64,000 nt of DNA from Phyto melanocephala (Eukaryota > Arthropoda > Insecta > Diptera > Rhinophoridae). Each line of letters begins with the position of its first letter. The first letter of the stretch is position 1. Where the stretch lies: positions 53,618,997 through 53,682,996 of the forward strand of contig OW799237.1 in NCBI GenBank assembly GCA_941918925.1, given 5' to 3'. The notes under the pieces were generated by a model. That model was not told the DNA's origin and made no database searches. It saw only the letters and a program-made list of their open reading frames with translations. The translations under genes and the position numbers were made by a program. Positions 1-11,639 of the stretch are shown here, piece after piece.

Positions 1-1181
1 TCAAAATTCAATATTTATTAGTATTTATTTTGATTTAGTTAAGTTTGTTTGGAGATTTAGGAAAAAATCATATAAAAAGTAGCTTATCAAAGTTATATCT
101 ACCGCCAAATGGGATTTTCGAAAAACCTTCTACTAGTGAAATTTGTTTTGGGCATGTCTACCAAGAATTTCAATTCAAAATATTTCTTGGATGTGCGTCT
201 TTGTTTTTTCTTCAACTTGTTTTTCTTCATCAGTCTTCCTTCTCCTATATTTTTTTAATGATAAGTTATATAGCAAATGTAAAACACTTTCAAATAGTCT
301 AATTCTGGCATGCAATACAGAAATTCTAAAAATCACACCAGTTAAATTTGATGCTTCTAAAAGGTTTTCCAATAAGAGTTACATGATTTCTTTAAAAAAA
401 CACACTTCTTGGTAAGGATATTCAAAAGTTCTTTATTTAATGTTAAGTATAATGGATACAATTAAGTTCTAAATAAAACGTCATTCAAATGGCCTCCACG
501 ACTTCTGCTGTAGGAACAAATAAGATGAACCCATTTTTCCAATAAATCAAGTTATGTTTGATGTATGGCACGTTCAATATTGAATTTTAAACCTTAAAGA
601 GAGTCTGGTTTAAGTAAGTTTCTTCCTTATTATTACAAATTTCTTGCCTTACATACTATTTTACTACTATTACTTAAAACTGTTATATTTATTGATTACC
701 AATCAAATTGCTTTAATTTCTCCTTTTACCCCTTTCCGTTATATAATTTTGTAAGGTCCGTGGTACGGGTTCACATTCTGTTTTCAATTTTAAGTAGTAC
801 TAATGTTATTTCGGCTAAAAACGGCTTAAACTAAGCCGCCGATTTATTTTTTTATATTTTGTAAAAAAACTTTTGTAATAAATATTTATTGCTTTTTTGG
901 CATAAATCATAACAAAATTTGTTCTAAAAACAGATAGGAAATAAAATAGCTTAAAAATTGCTACATTTGCATATAAAACAGCTGAATATTCGCCACTGGT
1001 AGACTTTAGAAAATATGCAATATGAGAAAATATTAGCTACATTACATCACTGGTACAAACGTTGAAAAATTTAAAAGTTAAAATTACTTATCTCCTTAAG
1101 ACAATGCACAGGAAAATTGTTTTAAAAAGATATTTTCTATGCACAATCCGGTTAAAGAGTTAAGAACAAATAATTATCAAG
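1..1181. other. AT-rich stretch without a recognisable gene
   Basis: Short open frames exist here but none resembles a known protein, and all are typical of AT-rich noncoding DNA. A GC-richer patch near 812-845 has alternating GGCT and AGCCG motifs. The same motifs reappear near 6093-6230 on the far side of the Harbinger relic, so the two patches might be its sub-terminal regions. No matching terminal inverted repeat could be established. Confidence 0.5.
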
Positions 1182-2068
1182 GTAGGATCACACGATTGCT
1201 GTTATGCACCAATTTTCACAATTTTTTGTATACTAATCGTGTGATTGCACAATGAATTGGTGCATGTGACAATCATTGAATTGTAACATATACATATATG
1301 TATAGGAATTTTAAATTACATAGTAGTATACCGATTAAGAGTGCTAATGATGGAATCGTAGCTGGTTTTACTCGGGTAATGTCGGAAAAAGTTTTAAAGA
1401 ATATTCCTAAAAATGATTGCAATTTAATTTAATTTGAATTACAAAATTAAATAATAGAATAAATGAACTTAAGCCATCGGGGTGCCCCGATGGACTACTC
1501 AGCAGTGTGCTGTTCTGCTAGTTTGGGGGTTGCGGGTTCGATTCCCGCCGGAGACTCTGGACTTGTCTGCTTCCTTTCTATTCTATTCTTACTTTTCTAT
1601 TCAGGTATCACAAAGGGATCAATATAATGGACCCAAGTGAGCTGCACAGCAGCTGCCTGTTCTACCTAACCTAACCTAAGCCAAAATAAAAATGATTCAC
1701 ATTAAAATTTAATATCTAGAAAAGTTGGAATAAAAATATTAATATAAATTTTTTTATACCAAATAAACACACAATATACAAAGAAGATGCAATTTTCTTT
1801 TTTTTTAACAAACCATTTTTATGCACAAAAAAACAGACACAACAAAATAAGCTAGCGTCGCTACAAGCAAGAACAATCGTGTGACGGGAATGCGGCGATT
1901 TTTGTCACTATAGCATTTTACGCCATCTTGCAACAATCAAATTTGTATAGGGTGAGGCAATCGTGTGATTAAAAAGTCTTTGATTGGAACAATCTCATTA
2001 TTGTGTGCCAATACAGCACAATAAAAATTGTGTCAGATTGGTGCATTTGCGGCAATCATGTGATCCCA
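1182..2068. mobile_element. MITE with ~17-30 bp imperfect terminal inverted repeats
   Basis: The left end reads GTAGGATCACACGATTGC. The right end is its near-perfect inverse (reverse complement GTGGGATCACATGATTGC). The similarity extends imperfectly further in through a GCACCAAT block. Copies of the sub-terminal motif CAATCGTGTGA or its inverse recur near 1233, 1873 and 1953. There is no coding capacity, so it depends on another element's transposase. No target duplication was seen, so the superfamily is open. PIF/Harbinger is possible because a Harbinger relic starts about 230 bp downstream. A tRNA-derived SINE sits inside. Confidence 0.6.
1475..1680 (+). mobile_element. tRNA-derived SINE
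   Basis: The head contains a clear RNA polymerase III B box (GGTTCGATTCC at about 1536-1546). A degenerate A-box region lies about 40-45 bases upstream, around GATGGACTACTCAGCAG. A non-tRNA body follows, ending in CCTAACCTAACCTAAG. A short TAAGCC occurs at both ends (1470-1475 and about 1677-1682) and may be the target duplication. The cloverleaf cannot be closed as a normal tRNA. Insertion within the surrounding MITE makes it younger than the MITE. Confidence 0.6.
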
Positions 2069-2295
2069 CGTTTAGTGTGTATGGAATTTTTCAATGAAAA
2101 TGTGAAGTAATTTTAGTGTAATAATTAGAGCCAGTTTTTAAAAAGATATAATAATAGTATTCACAATCTTGTGCATTTGAGATTGAAAATTCGTGCAATC
2201 GCCCTTTTTTGGTTTAGTTTACAACACTTGTTGGAACACTGGATTTTTTTTTCAGCTTTAAGTTTGTTTCTAGAGTTTTGTCTTTTATAAAAGTT

Positions 2296-4349
2296 ATGCC
2301 AAAGAAAAGCTTTAAAGAAAAATCAGTGGACTACTTAGTAGACGAAGCTGCTGAAGAAATTATATTTGACGAAGGTATTGAATAATTTATAGCAATTTCG
2401 ATAATAACTCTTTTTTTTATTTAAATAGATATAGAAAGTAATTATGACTTAGTGGAAGCAATTTTGGATGAGCTGGCTGAAAATTTATCTGTTGTGATGG
2501 AGTGTCGGAGGGGGTTGTCTAAAACAGTACCCAAATCATATAAGTGGCGCAATAATGTTTTGACATCGATTGATGACGATAGATTCCGGTAAATGCTAAG
2601 AGTTGATAGAAAGCATTTCGCGATGTTGTGTAATTTGATAAAAATCGCATTCTTGCAAGCAATTTTCTGTTGAATTGCAGTTAGCAATAGTACTTTTCCG
2701 TCTAGGATCATCAGGAGATGATCGTTTAGGAAAATCGGAACTATTTTTGGAGTGGGAGATGGCGGAACCATATCGATAATAACACAACGAATATTTAAAG
2801 TATTCTTGCATCTCCGATCCGAATATATTTACTGGCCCAATGAGACTGAAAGATCCAAAATCGTATCGGATACATTTGACGAGCTCCCTTTCTGCATTGG
2901 GTATTTTGATTGAACTGAGATCAAGTTGGCAGAGTCGCCAATCGAAGATCATACGTCATACTTCTCCAGAAGTCACATATATTCTCTTAAAGCAGAAGTA
3001 GTTTGTGACTACAAACGTAAAATTCGTCATGTGGTTGTTGGCCACCCTGGAAGTTGGCATGATGCCCGAATATATAAAAATAGCTCGTTATTTAAACATA
3101 AGGAGCAGTATTTTTCTTCACAGAAAAATGTGATTCAGCATATCCTTTATCTGGAATATTAATTACGCCTTACAGAAGCAACGCTCGACAGCTTGATAAA
3201 AACGCCCAAATTGCTTTTAATTTACGACACAGCAAATATCGGGTTAGAGTAGGGTTGCCATTTCTATTTAAAAAAAGGCCAGCATAAAAAATGCAGGATA
3301 TTTGCACAAAAAAAGAGGACACATTAAAAAAATAAATTTGATAAAATTTACGACGCCATTTAAAATACAAAAACAAAATTTGTTTTTACGGAAAAACTTT
3401 ATTTACAAATATACAAACTGAACATATCATTCTGATTTAATGGTTAAAAATAAAAACAAAAAAACCCAAAAAAAAAAACAACAAAAGTTCATTGCATTCA
3501 TTATTGGGAATGTACACTTTTAACAATTTTACATATAACAACACTTCCAATATATTACCATCGCATCTCTTCAAATATTTGTAAAACTCTAGACAATCCA
3601 TATCAAAATTATATACCCTTACTATATTTGTTGTTTGTATGTTTTGTTTGCCGAACTTTTTTAAAATAAAAGACAAGTTAAAATAGGCCACTTCGATAAA
3701 TAGCGACAATTAAGGATAACAAAACTAATTTTGTACAAAGAGAAGTTTTAAAATTTTATAAATTTTATGACCTGTGATTTAAAGTTTTAATGTAAGAAAA
3801 AAACTTCAGAGAAGATGCAAAAAGCCGGACAACCCCGGACATTTGCTAAAAAAGAAGTAGGACTGCCCCGGATGTCTTAAAAAAGAGGACGGTGTCCGGG
3901 GAAAAGAGGACGGATGGCAACCCTAGGTTAGAGTGGAGCATTTCTTTGGGCTTTTAAAAGAAAGATTTTGTAGTCTTAAACAGCTAAGCATGCGTCTTGC
4001 CAATAAACAAAATCATAAATTATGTTGCAAATGGTTTATTGTATGCTGTATTCTCCACAATATTTTAATGAATGATGGTACAAATGAAACAAATTTATAT
4101 GAGACAAACGCAGCAGATGGAGAAGATTCTACTGATCCTGAGGATAATCTTCCAAGTAATTCTGGTGACATTAAAAGACAAGCCATATACTCATTGATGT
4201 TTTCATATATTAATTTTAATTCATTTATTAGCTTATTTAAAAAGAAAAAAAAAACAGAATTTATGTTGAAAGCAAAAACAACTATCAAAAGTTTTTTTTC
4301 ATATAAAATGTCATGTATATACAAGGTAAACAACGTCAAAAAACTGTGA
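2296..4349 (+). pseudogene. PIF/Harbinger transposase relic (HARBI1-like, DDE_Tnp_4)
   Basis: The frame starts MPKKSFKEKS at 2296. A 54-bp GT-AG intron (2375-2428) joins GAC-GAA-G to AT-ATA and keeps the reading frame. Beyond a stop near 2592 the similarity continues in pieces in different frames: a GSSGDDRLGKS-like block near 2710, then the second catalytic segment VVVGHPGSWHDARIYKNSSL (about 3030-3095). The third catalytic region VEHFFGLLKERF comes after a 676-bp hAT-type MITE. In living relatives this enzyme cuts and pastes the transposon with help from a Myb/SANT-like partner; a candidate partner lies downstream on the other strand. Stops, frameshifts and the insertion make this copy dead. 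The DDE fold assignment rests on motif order from memory of the family. Confidence 0.75.
3250..3925. mobile_element. hAT-type MITE inserted in the Harbinger transposase
   Basis: The ends are exact inverse 12-mers, TAGGGTTGCCAT and ATGGCAACCCTA. They are flanked by a perfect 8-bp direct repeat GGTTAGAG (3242-3249 and 3926-3933), which is the hAT signature. Removing element and one repeat restores the Harbinger frame across the site (a tyrosine-arginine-valine run into VEHFFGLL), so the pre-insertion state is clear. The 676-bp interior has GGACA/CCGGAC-rich sub-terminal motifs near the right end and no transposase. Confidence 0.85.
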
Positions 4350-4980
4350 CATTACTATTTTTGTAAAATAATGAAAAAATAATTATATACATAAATAATA
4401 AACAATAACAAATTTTTCATAATTGTTTTTGCATTTTTTTGTATTTTTGTTAAACTTTTCTGTTTAAACTAATATTCTTAATCAGGCTTGAGTTCATATT
4501 TAATATTCTTTATTTTAACAAAGAATTTTTTTAATTGTGATAAATGAAAGAATAAATCTTGATTTAAAAAAAATTTCTGGCGATGCGTTAATACATACAT
4601 ACTTAGGCCGTAAGTAAATTAGTTTATAAAATACAACTTAAAAAAAAAAATAAAAAAAAATAATATATCTTGAAAAGGCACTTCAAATTTCAGACATACA
4701 TACGTAGGTATACCTGACCGGTTATAAGAAAGTCAGTCTCATTAAAATATGGCAATTAGGTAAAATCAATATTTAAAAAGTTTCACCTTAATCGAAAAAT
4801 ATTGACAAATTTTGATTTTATAACCTCTTTTGGTAAACTTAACAGAATTACGGCGAATTAACTAATTAATTAGTATATTGACGTAGTGTGACTTAAAAAG
4901 GGGGGTTTCTACATAGAATATGTAAAAGTGAATTGCTGCCAAATATTTTATACTTCATTTCAATCTCAAATTTTTGAATG
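4350..4980. other. AT-rich gap between convergent Harbinger genes
   Basis: There is no gene here. The stretch contains a possible AATAAA signal (near 4396) after the transposase, and A-tracts. It separates the forward transposase from the reverse Myb/SANT-like partner. Confidence 0.4.
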
Positions 4981-4984
4981 CGTT

Positions 4985-5990
4985 AATTCTTTTCTATTTC
5001 AAGAATTTTTAATTTTTCCTGTTTCTCCAACTGCAATACCTTAAAATCCATTTCACACCTTACTTTTTCCTCTTCCAGCTTTAATTTTCTATCACGTAGT
5101 TGAAGCTCTTTTTCATGCTTTTCATTTTCCCATTCTAGCCTAATTTTAAACATTTCTGTTCTCCCCGCTTGAAAGATAGCAAGGTGAGCGGCTGATGACT
5201 TGGGGGCATTTTTTTTAAATTTTCAGCAAAGTCCTTGACCTTTTTGTTAACGTTTGTTGGCATAATTTGCGTTAAATTGCTTGATGCTTGCGTTGGGTAA
5301 GATTTTTCAGCTTCTTGTGTGTCAGTTAAATTGACTGGAGACGAAATGCTGACTTCTAATGCATCATACAAAGAATCAACTGTTTCTATAATTAAAGACG
5401 ATTCTAGAATGGGGTCACCATGTTCTTTTACTAAGAACTCCTTCGTCGCTAAAAAAAATCTCCACTGTCAATTACCACAAAGTCGCCATTTATGTTTTTT
5501 TCGCCGAAAATTTCATTTAGCTGATTATAGTGGGGACAGATTTGTAGAACTTTGCCTGAAATTTATAAAAATTTAAACGCCACTTCTCTACATTTGATTG
5601 GAATTTACTTACCTTCAACGCTAGAGGTTCCCACATCGGAATCAAGCAGTCCAGCTCCCGTAGAGTTCTTCCAATCGTTGGCTTTTTTGAAGGAAGATTT
5701 CAAATGCCTGACTTTCCAGCGAATTAGCTCCCATGTTGCGTCGATGCCACTTCTTTCTATCAGTTTTTTATAGAATATTTGGGCCGTTGGTGCCTGTTAT
5801 TGAAAAGAAAGTTTTTTACAAATAAAATCGACAACATTCAGTTATTGTCAAAGAAGTCTGCTCAACACTTGTAGCAGACTTTTTACTAAATAGCTGCCTA
5901 CAATTTTTCTTACCTCTATTTCCGGAGCATCTTGTAGATATTTTAAGATCACGTAAGATTAAAAACTTTTGATTCAAAATAAATTATTAC
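4985..5990 (-). pseudogene. Myb/SANT-like DNA-binding partner of Harbinger (relic, three exons)
   Basis: Read on the minus strand, exon 1 ends ...LQDAPEIE. A 120-bp GT-AG intron (5794-5913) precedes exon 2, which encodes APTAQIFYKKLIERSGIDAT and a WELIRWKVRHLKSSFKKAND segment, as in the trihelix/Myb-SANT fold. A second GT-AG intron of 57 bp (5556-5612) precedes exon 3 with CPHYNQLNEIFG and DFVVIDS, the usual second half of this domain. Frameshifts follow. Then come a linker (PVNLTDTQEAEKSYPTQASS) and, in another frame, a charged coiled coil rich in E, K and L (about 4990-5150). Animal Harbinger transposons carry such a protein, which takes the transposase to the nucleus and the element ends. 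Orientation and distance fit. It is broken in at least two places. Confidence 0.7.
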
Positions 5991-6092
5991 TTTTTTCTTT
6001 CAAATATTTGCTTTTCTGAACTTAACTCAAAAAGGCAAAAAAAAAACGACAGCCTTTAAGTTTTGAAAATTATTCAAAAGTTTTTGAATTCT

Positions 6093-6230
6093 TTTAGCCG
6101 ACTAAGCCGATTTTTTGTATGAGCTGAACAAAATATGGCTAGCCGTTCGGTTATCGGCTCACAGCCGGCCTTCAGCTGCCGCGCTTTTTTGTAGTCAGCC
6201 GAAGCCGCCGCCGCCGCACATTGGGTTCAA
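6093..6230. other. GC-rich patch of repeated GCCG/CGGC motifs
   Basis: In an otherwise ~70% AT region this 138-bp patch holds about a dozen AGCCG, GGCT or GCCGCC motifs in both orientations. It lies just beyond the upstream end of the Myb-like relic. That position suits sub-terminal transposase-binding repeats of the Harbinger element, but no inverted terminus was matched to the left side. Confidence 0.3.
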
Positions 6231-7117
6231 ATGAATTAAAGTGGCAAATAATTAAAATTAAGAAATAAAGTTTTTATAATAAATTTTGGTATAGGTTAAA
6301 AGTAGATAAAATTCTGCATCACTAGCTATAAAAATGAATCAACTAAGTTGTTTACTTTCTATTCACTGAACGGTCAAAGTTAGAAAATTATTGTTGTTTT
6401 TTAAAAAAGTGAAAAAATTGGAAATTTTTACAATTCTAGCGATCATTATTAGTGTTAAATCTATTTAAAGTAAATATATTATAATGGAACCTTCAACATC
6501 AGGTATTAAAGTATATAGTAGAATTTTTTGTTTTTATAAAAATTATGTGTAAATATTTTTAATAATTTTTTTAATAAAGGTTTATAATTGGTATAATATC
6601 AGCATTTAATGGGCCACAAGTATTAAGTTAGTAAGAGTTGAAATTAGTTTTATGGATTTTAAAATGGTATAGAATATGTGCTTATAATAAAAAAAAATGT
6701 TCGGACAATGCCCGGCACTTTTTTATTTTAATTTTTGTGTAAAAACTCTAGTTGTCATTTATTGTTTTTTGTTTTGTTGATGCATTTTGTTTTTTTAGAG
6801 ATGAGTGATTTCGGTCACTTAAGCTCACGTACAAAAAATTGTATCACGCGCAATTTATGGGAAGTAAACATATTTTTAATAATTTTAGCTAGATTTAAGT
6901 GAATATATTTTAATTTAATCACGATCACAAATGGTTTACGCACGCTCACGAACTTACTCTCACGTACTTTTCGTAACCAAAAGCTATTATTACCATATAC
7001 TTTATGTTATATTATTTTATTTAATAATAATTTAGACAAACAAGTTTTAAAATTACAGTTACACATCTTTATAAATATATCCTCATCTTCACGATAACGC
7101 TTGATATCTAAAAAAAT
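6231..7117. other. AT-rich stretch; one possible orphan first exon
   Basis: No gene is supported. At 6484 the sequence ATGGAACCTTCAACATCAG runs straight into GTATT, like a very short first exon (MEPSTS) with a splice donor. It might be the start of the broken gene that follows at 7118. No acceptor or bridging exon could be assigned with confidence. Confidence 0.25.
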
Positions 7118-7582
7118 ATGTCACGCGTCCATACATATCCATGGTCTTGTATGCCTCCAACTTTGCATAAATGTTTTATTCACGGCCAGAAGAATATAGA
7201 GCAAGCACTTTTACCAATAGAAGAATTATCAGAAGAAGCTCAAAAAGCAAGAAACAAAGATTTTAAAATATATAGAGAGCACCTTTCTCGCAAATGCAGC
7301 CGGGAAAAGTCCAATGAAGATATTTTCTATAGGTTTCTGCTAAGTTCTGACTCATTTATATCTAGAATGAGCAAGAAATATGAGCAGAAAAAACATCTAA
7401 TTTATCAACTTCGGAATAAGAGTTAGTTTTGCAAGATATTTCTAACGAAAATTATGATAAATATTACAGTAATGAAGATAGTGATAAAGATGAAAAAGAT
7501 CATAATAATGATGACGAAGATATTGATGATAATGAAGATTATGATAATTGGGATCTTTGTGATGAATTTGAAAATGCAGAAT
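7118..7582 (+). pseudogene. Broken ORF of unrecognised arthropod family with acidic tail
   Basis: A 102-codon frame includes PWSCMPPTLHKCFIHG, then LPIEELSEEAQKARNKDF, then CSREKSNEDIFYRFLLSSD. I have the impression this block recurs in arthropod genomes as the C-terminal part of a repeat-associated protein, but I cannot name the family. Just past the stop near 7424, a different frame continues for about 50 codons with a strongly acidic tail (many D, E and N, ending WDLCDEFENAE), so the two parts look like one protein split by a frameshift. The enclosing DNA has no visible terminal repeats. Confidence 0.45.
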
Positions 7583-8322
7583 AGCACAAATATTTTAATA
7601 TATTTTTTATTAAAAAGGTGAAACGAAAACAAAGATTCCCCAAAAAGTTTTAAATTTTTTATTTTTTCAGATTAATTTTTAGATTTACTGAATGTAGTAA
7701 AAACAAAACCTGAATACAAATTTATAATAATAGGAATACATATTATTATTTTTCTTAAAATTTATTTTGATTTCAAAGTTACAGCAAAAAAATTGTGGAT
7801 CATGTTTTTTCAAAAAACATAAAACGCCTTTCATGTTAAAAAAATTTTTTCTTGCATTTTTTTTAAAGCTGTGTTTTTATGTATTTATGATTATTCATTA
7901 CTTAAATAATACTCTTTTGTAGCTTTTTCAAAAAAATTTGCACATTTATAAAATTTTGTAAAAAACAATAGTTGAATTTTAGACTAAATTTATACTAATT
8001 TAAATACATATGATATATTTATTATTTTAATTTTTTAATAGCACATTGAGTATGTTTTAGTTTTCAGTTTCATTAAATAATTTATCGCTTTTCATTCCAA
8101 AGTTACCGCATAAATTGTGAACTAAGGTATTTTTTTTTCCAAAAAACAATAATGCGCTTAACGGGTTAAAAAATTTTTTTTTTCTAAAATGCTTATGTTT
8201 TTATGTGCTTATAATAACTAATCAATAAAAAAAAATAAATATTTTAAAACTACGGCTTCTATAAATTAATCGCCACTTTGGATACTATCGAGCCCACTGT
8301 GCGCCGTTCAAAATAATCGGCG
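7583..8322. other. AT-rich stretch with no recognisable feature
   Basis: Nothing identifiable here beyond A/T homopolymer runs and a loosely repeated phrase containing TTTTTTTCAAAAAACA. That phrase occurs near 7800 and again in altered form near 8135, which suggests an old local duplication of about 330 bp. Confidence 0.35.
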
Positions 8323-8826
8323 CAGGGGCTCAATTCTCGTTCTGTGAAACTGTGAAATGAAAAAGTTTTTGCATAGCAAAGGGTATGGTGGCACCATATG
8401 ATATTATACACAAAAACTTTTCATTTCATAGTTTCATAGAACGAGAATTGATACCCAGGGGCTCAATTCTCGTTCTGTGAAACTGTGAAATGAAAAAATT
8501 TTTGCATAGCAAAGGGTATGGTGGCACCATGTGATATTATACACAAAAACTTTTCACTTCATAGTTTCATAGAACGAGAATTGATACCCAGGGGCTCAAT
8601 TCTCGTTCTGTGAAACTGTGAAATGAAAAAGTTTTTGCATAGCAAAGGGTATGGTATGATATGACCATATGATATTATACACAAAAACCCCTGGGTTTCA
8701 ATTCCCGTTCTATCAAACTATGAAATGAAAAAGTTTTTGTATAGCAAAGGGTATGGTGGCACCATATGATGTTACACACAAAAACTTTTCATTTCATAGT
8801 TTCAAAGAACGAGAATTGATATCCAG
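8323..8826. repeat. Four tandem foldback hairpin units (~133-bp period)
   Basis: Each unit starts GGGGCTCAATTCTCGTTC and ends with the inverse GAACGAGAATTGATA. Between them lie paired arms (TGAAATGAAAAAGTTTTTG against CAAAAACTTTTCATTTCA) around a GGTGGCACCA-containing loop. Units begin at about 8326, 8459, 8592 and 8693, giving a period of 133 bp for the first two steps. The third unit lacks most of its 3' arm. Transcribed from either strand, each whole unit would fold into a hairpin of roughly 45 bp per arm. It could be a tandemly amplified foldback MITE. Confidence 0.8.
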
Positions 8827-10740
8827 GTCTCTGATACGAGATCGTTTATTTTTAAACTTAATGGGTTATTGTCATAATACGCAAATCATTCGAATAGATA
8901 TTTATCGTGATTGATATTAATTCGAATGAATTAAATTTTCCACATTGTGACGAATAATTCTGTTTGTTTCCCGAATTTTAAAAATAAAATTTGCGAGACA
9001 AATGACATTTAAAAAAAATTGAAAATTCTCTCCACAAGTTAAAAATAAAATTCTTTATAAGATTCATTCATTCAAAGAACATAATCAAAAAATTAAAAAA
9101 AATCGATTCACAAATAGAATTTTTATTTTCCTTGAAGGAAAGACTAAGGGGGTTTTCCGTGATTTGATTCAACAAATTTTCGAATTTGTATCCTAATGCA
9201 TTGTAATTCGAAAATGTTGAATGTTTGAACCGTATTACATAGTAGCCTCTCTGCTAATAACAATTTTTAATTAAAATTGCTCTTTTTTTCAAGATGTATT
9301 AAAAATTTCCACAATACAACTTGCAATAGCTACAGGATTTTTATATTTTGTAAACATTTTAAACTAAGAACTACAGATTTTAACATATTTGAAATAGAAC
9401 TACTGCTTTCAACATTCTTGTTATACATATTGTTTATTTACGAATCTTTTGTTTATTTTGATTAAAAGTTGTTAAGTAAAAAGCATTGTAAATTTTTTTA
9501 GTAGAAGTTTGTAACCGATTATGGCCTAGAGGCTAGGTTACCAAACTTTTAATAAATAAATGCTTCAAACTATAAAAAAAGTTAGAACAAGCTTTAGAAA
9601 AAAAATATAATTTAAGATAATTATATAAATTTAAAATATTTTGTTATTATTTATAAGTTTAATTTAATGAATAAATGTTAAGATGTTTTAGATATGTTCT
9701 TACAAAGAAAACAGAATATTTCTTAAAAAATTCTTTAACAAATTTTAAAAATAGTCAGATCGTTTTGACATTTTAAAAACTTTTTGTTTATTTAAATATT
9801 TAAAATAATTTTTTGTATACCCATATATATAATAGTTTTCGAAGCTTAAGGTCCTTTTAATAATAAAAATTTTTTTTGTTTTATTTTATATTATTTGATC
9901 AATTCTTCTGTAGCACCATCAGGATACGAGTTTATTATTATATATTTGTTTTTTGTTGGATTAGTGTCTTGATATTTGTTATTTTTTAAATAAATTTATA
10001 GTTTGATAAACAAAATTAAAAATAACAAAAAAAAATTGTACAAAAATGTTGTATAACAAAAATTACAATTTATATAAAAATATTAACAAAAAAATATTAT
10101 AACAAAAATTGTTGAAAAAATGTTAATAGTATTATAAGAATATGTGATATAATAGAAAAATTGTATTACAAAAATTCCATAATTATTAAAAGTATTAACA
10201 AGAATTATATAAATTATTGTCTATACTTTAACATAAAAATATGTTGGTTTTGTACAGAATATTACAAATAATATTATAGAAAAATTTTTAACAGATAAAG
10301 TTATGTTACATACGTATGATACAATAATTATATAAGTATGTATGAAAGTATTGATAACAAATTTTTTGTTGTAACAACACAAGTGTATTAATATTACTAA
10401 AAACTTATATAAAAAATTTAGATAAATAATGTTTTATCTTTATGTATTAAAAAATTAATTTGAAATGAAATTTTTTTTTATAAAAAACTTAACAACGAAA
10501 TTATATAAACATAAATGAATAGGTATAAGTGTTATTTCTTATGTATTAAATGTCTATAACTCTGTGCAACATTATCTGTATCTGCTTTATAATAAATTCT
10601 CTGTGTAATTGGTACGTTAATTATCTGTAAATTTTTAACATATATCTACGTTTATAATTATTTTCGATATTTAAAACTGATACATTTTCAAAGTTCGGAA
10701 AGTGATCAGAGTTGGAACAATGAAAATTTATATATGGGTA
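8827..10740. other. Very AT-rich gene-free stretch
   Basis: No ORF, structural RNA or terminal repeat could be supported. From about 10000 to 10200 there are loosely repeated phrases of the type ATAACAAAAATT. Confidence 0.4.
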
Positions 10741-10822
10741 AGATCTGGTATTTTAAAATTTAACTTCTTGAACACCCTCTATATTGGTATCAAATGAAAG
10801 GCCTTGACCAGTAGAATCTATA

Positions 10823-11639
10823 TCTATATATATAAAAGTGAAACTCTGTGTGTGTGTGTGTGTTAGCTATAGACTCCGAAACTGTAAAACCGATCGGACT
10901 CAAACTTTGGCAAGTTGTTGTACACATACAAGGGAGTGTTTATGGGTGGAAAAAAGTGGGTGGGGCCACGCCCATAAAAATTAGTTATCAGTTTTAGCTA
11001 CTTGCACTTGACCGATTTTTCTGAAACTTTGCACACATATCGAGCTGTCATGACTAAATAATTTTGTGATAAGAAAAGTGGGCGGGGCCACGCCCCTAAA
11101 AAAGTTTTAATTTTGAGGTACTTGCACTGGACAGATTTTTCTGAAACTTTGCACACATACTAAGCTGTCATAACCATATAATTTCGTGATTAGAAAAGTG
11201 GGCAGGGCCACGCCCATAAAAAAAGGTTATAATTTTGAGGTACTTGCACCAGACCGATTTTTCTGAAGCTTTGCACACATATCGAGCTGTCATGACTAAA
11301 TAATTTCGTGATTAGAAAAGTGGGCCCGTAAAAAATAGGTATCATTTTGATGTACTTGCACTGGACCGATTATTCTGAAACCTTGCACACATATTGAGCT
11401 GTCATGAGTAAATAATTTCGTGATTAGAAAAGTGGGCAGGGCTACGCCCATAAAAACAATTATAATTTTGAGGTACTTGCACTGGTCCGATTCTTCTGAA
11501 ACTTTGCACACATATTGAGCTGTTATGACTTTACAATTTCGTGATTAGAAAAGTGGGCAATGCCACGCCCATTCAATTAAAATTCAGAATGCATTTCAAT
11601 TCATTAAGGGGCGTAGCAACGCGCGCCGGGTTTGGCTAG
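10823..11639 (+). mobile_element. Non-autonomous Helitron, family A, with internal tandem repeats
   Basis: The 5' end is TCTATATATATAAAAGTGAA after an A. The 3' end is GCGCGCCGGGTTTGGCTAG followed by T, giving the TC...CTRR termini and A-T insertion typical of Helitrons. The inside holds about five imperfect ~120-bp units, each with a GGGGCCACGCCCATAAAA block, a TGCACTGGACCGATTTT block and a CTTTGCACACATA block. There is no Rep-helicase, so it is a passenger. A related locus near 51060-51085 shows the same flanking repeat (CCAGTAGAATTATTAAAATA) without the insertion. Confidence 0.7.

Noticed and set aside
1475..1560. A genuine tRNA gene
   Set aside because: The B box is good but acceptor and anticodon stems do not close, and it is followed by a SINE body and tail.
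1660..1680. Telomeric repeat (CCTAA)n
   Set aside because: Only three to four units at a SINE tail; higher flies lack this type of telomere.
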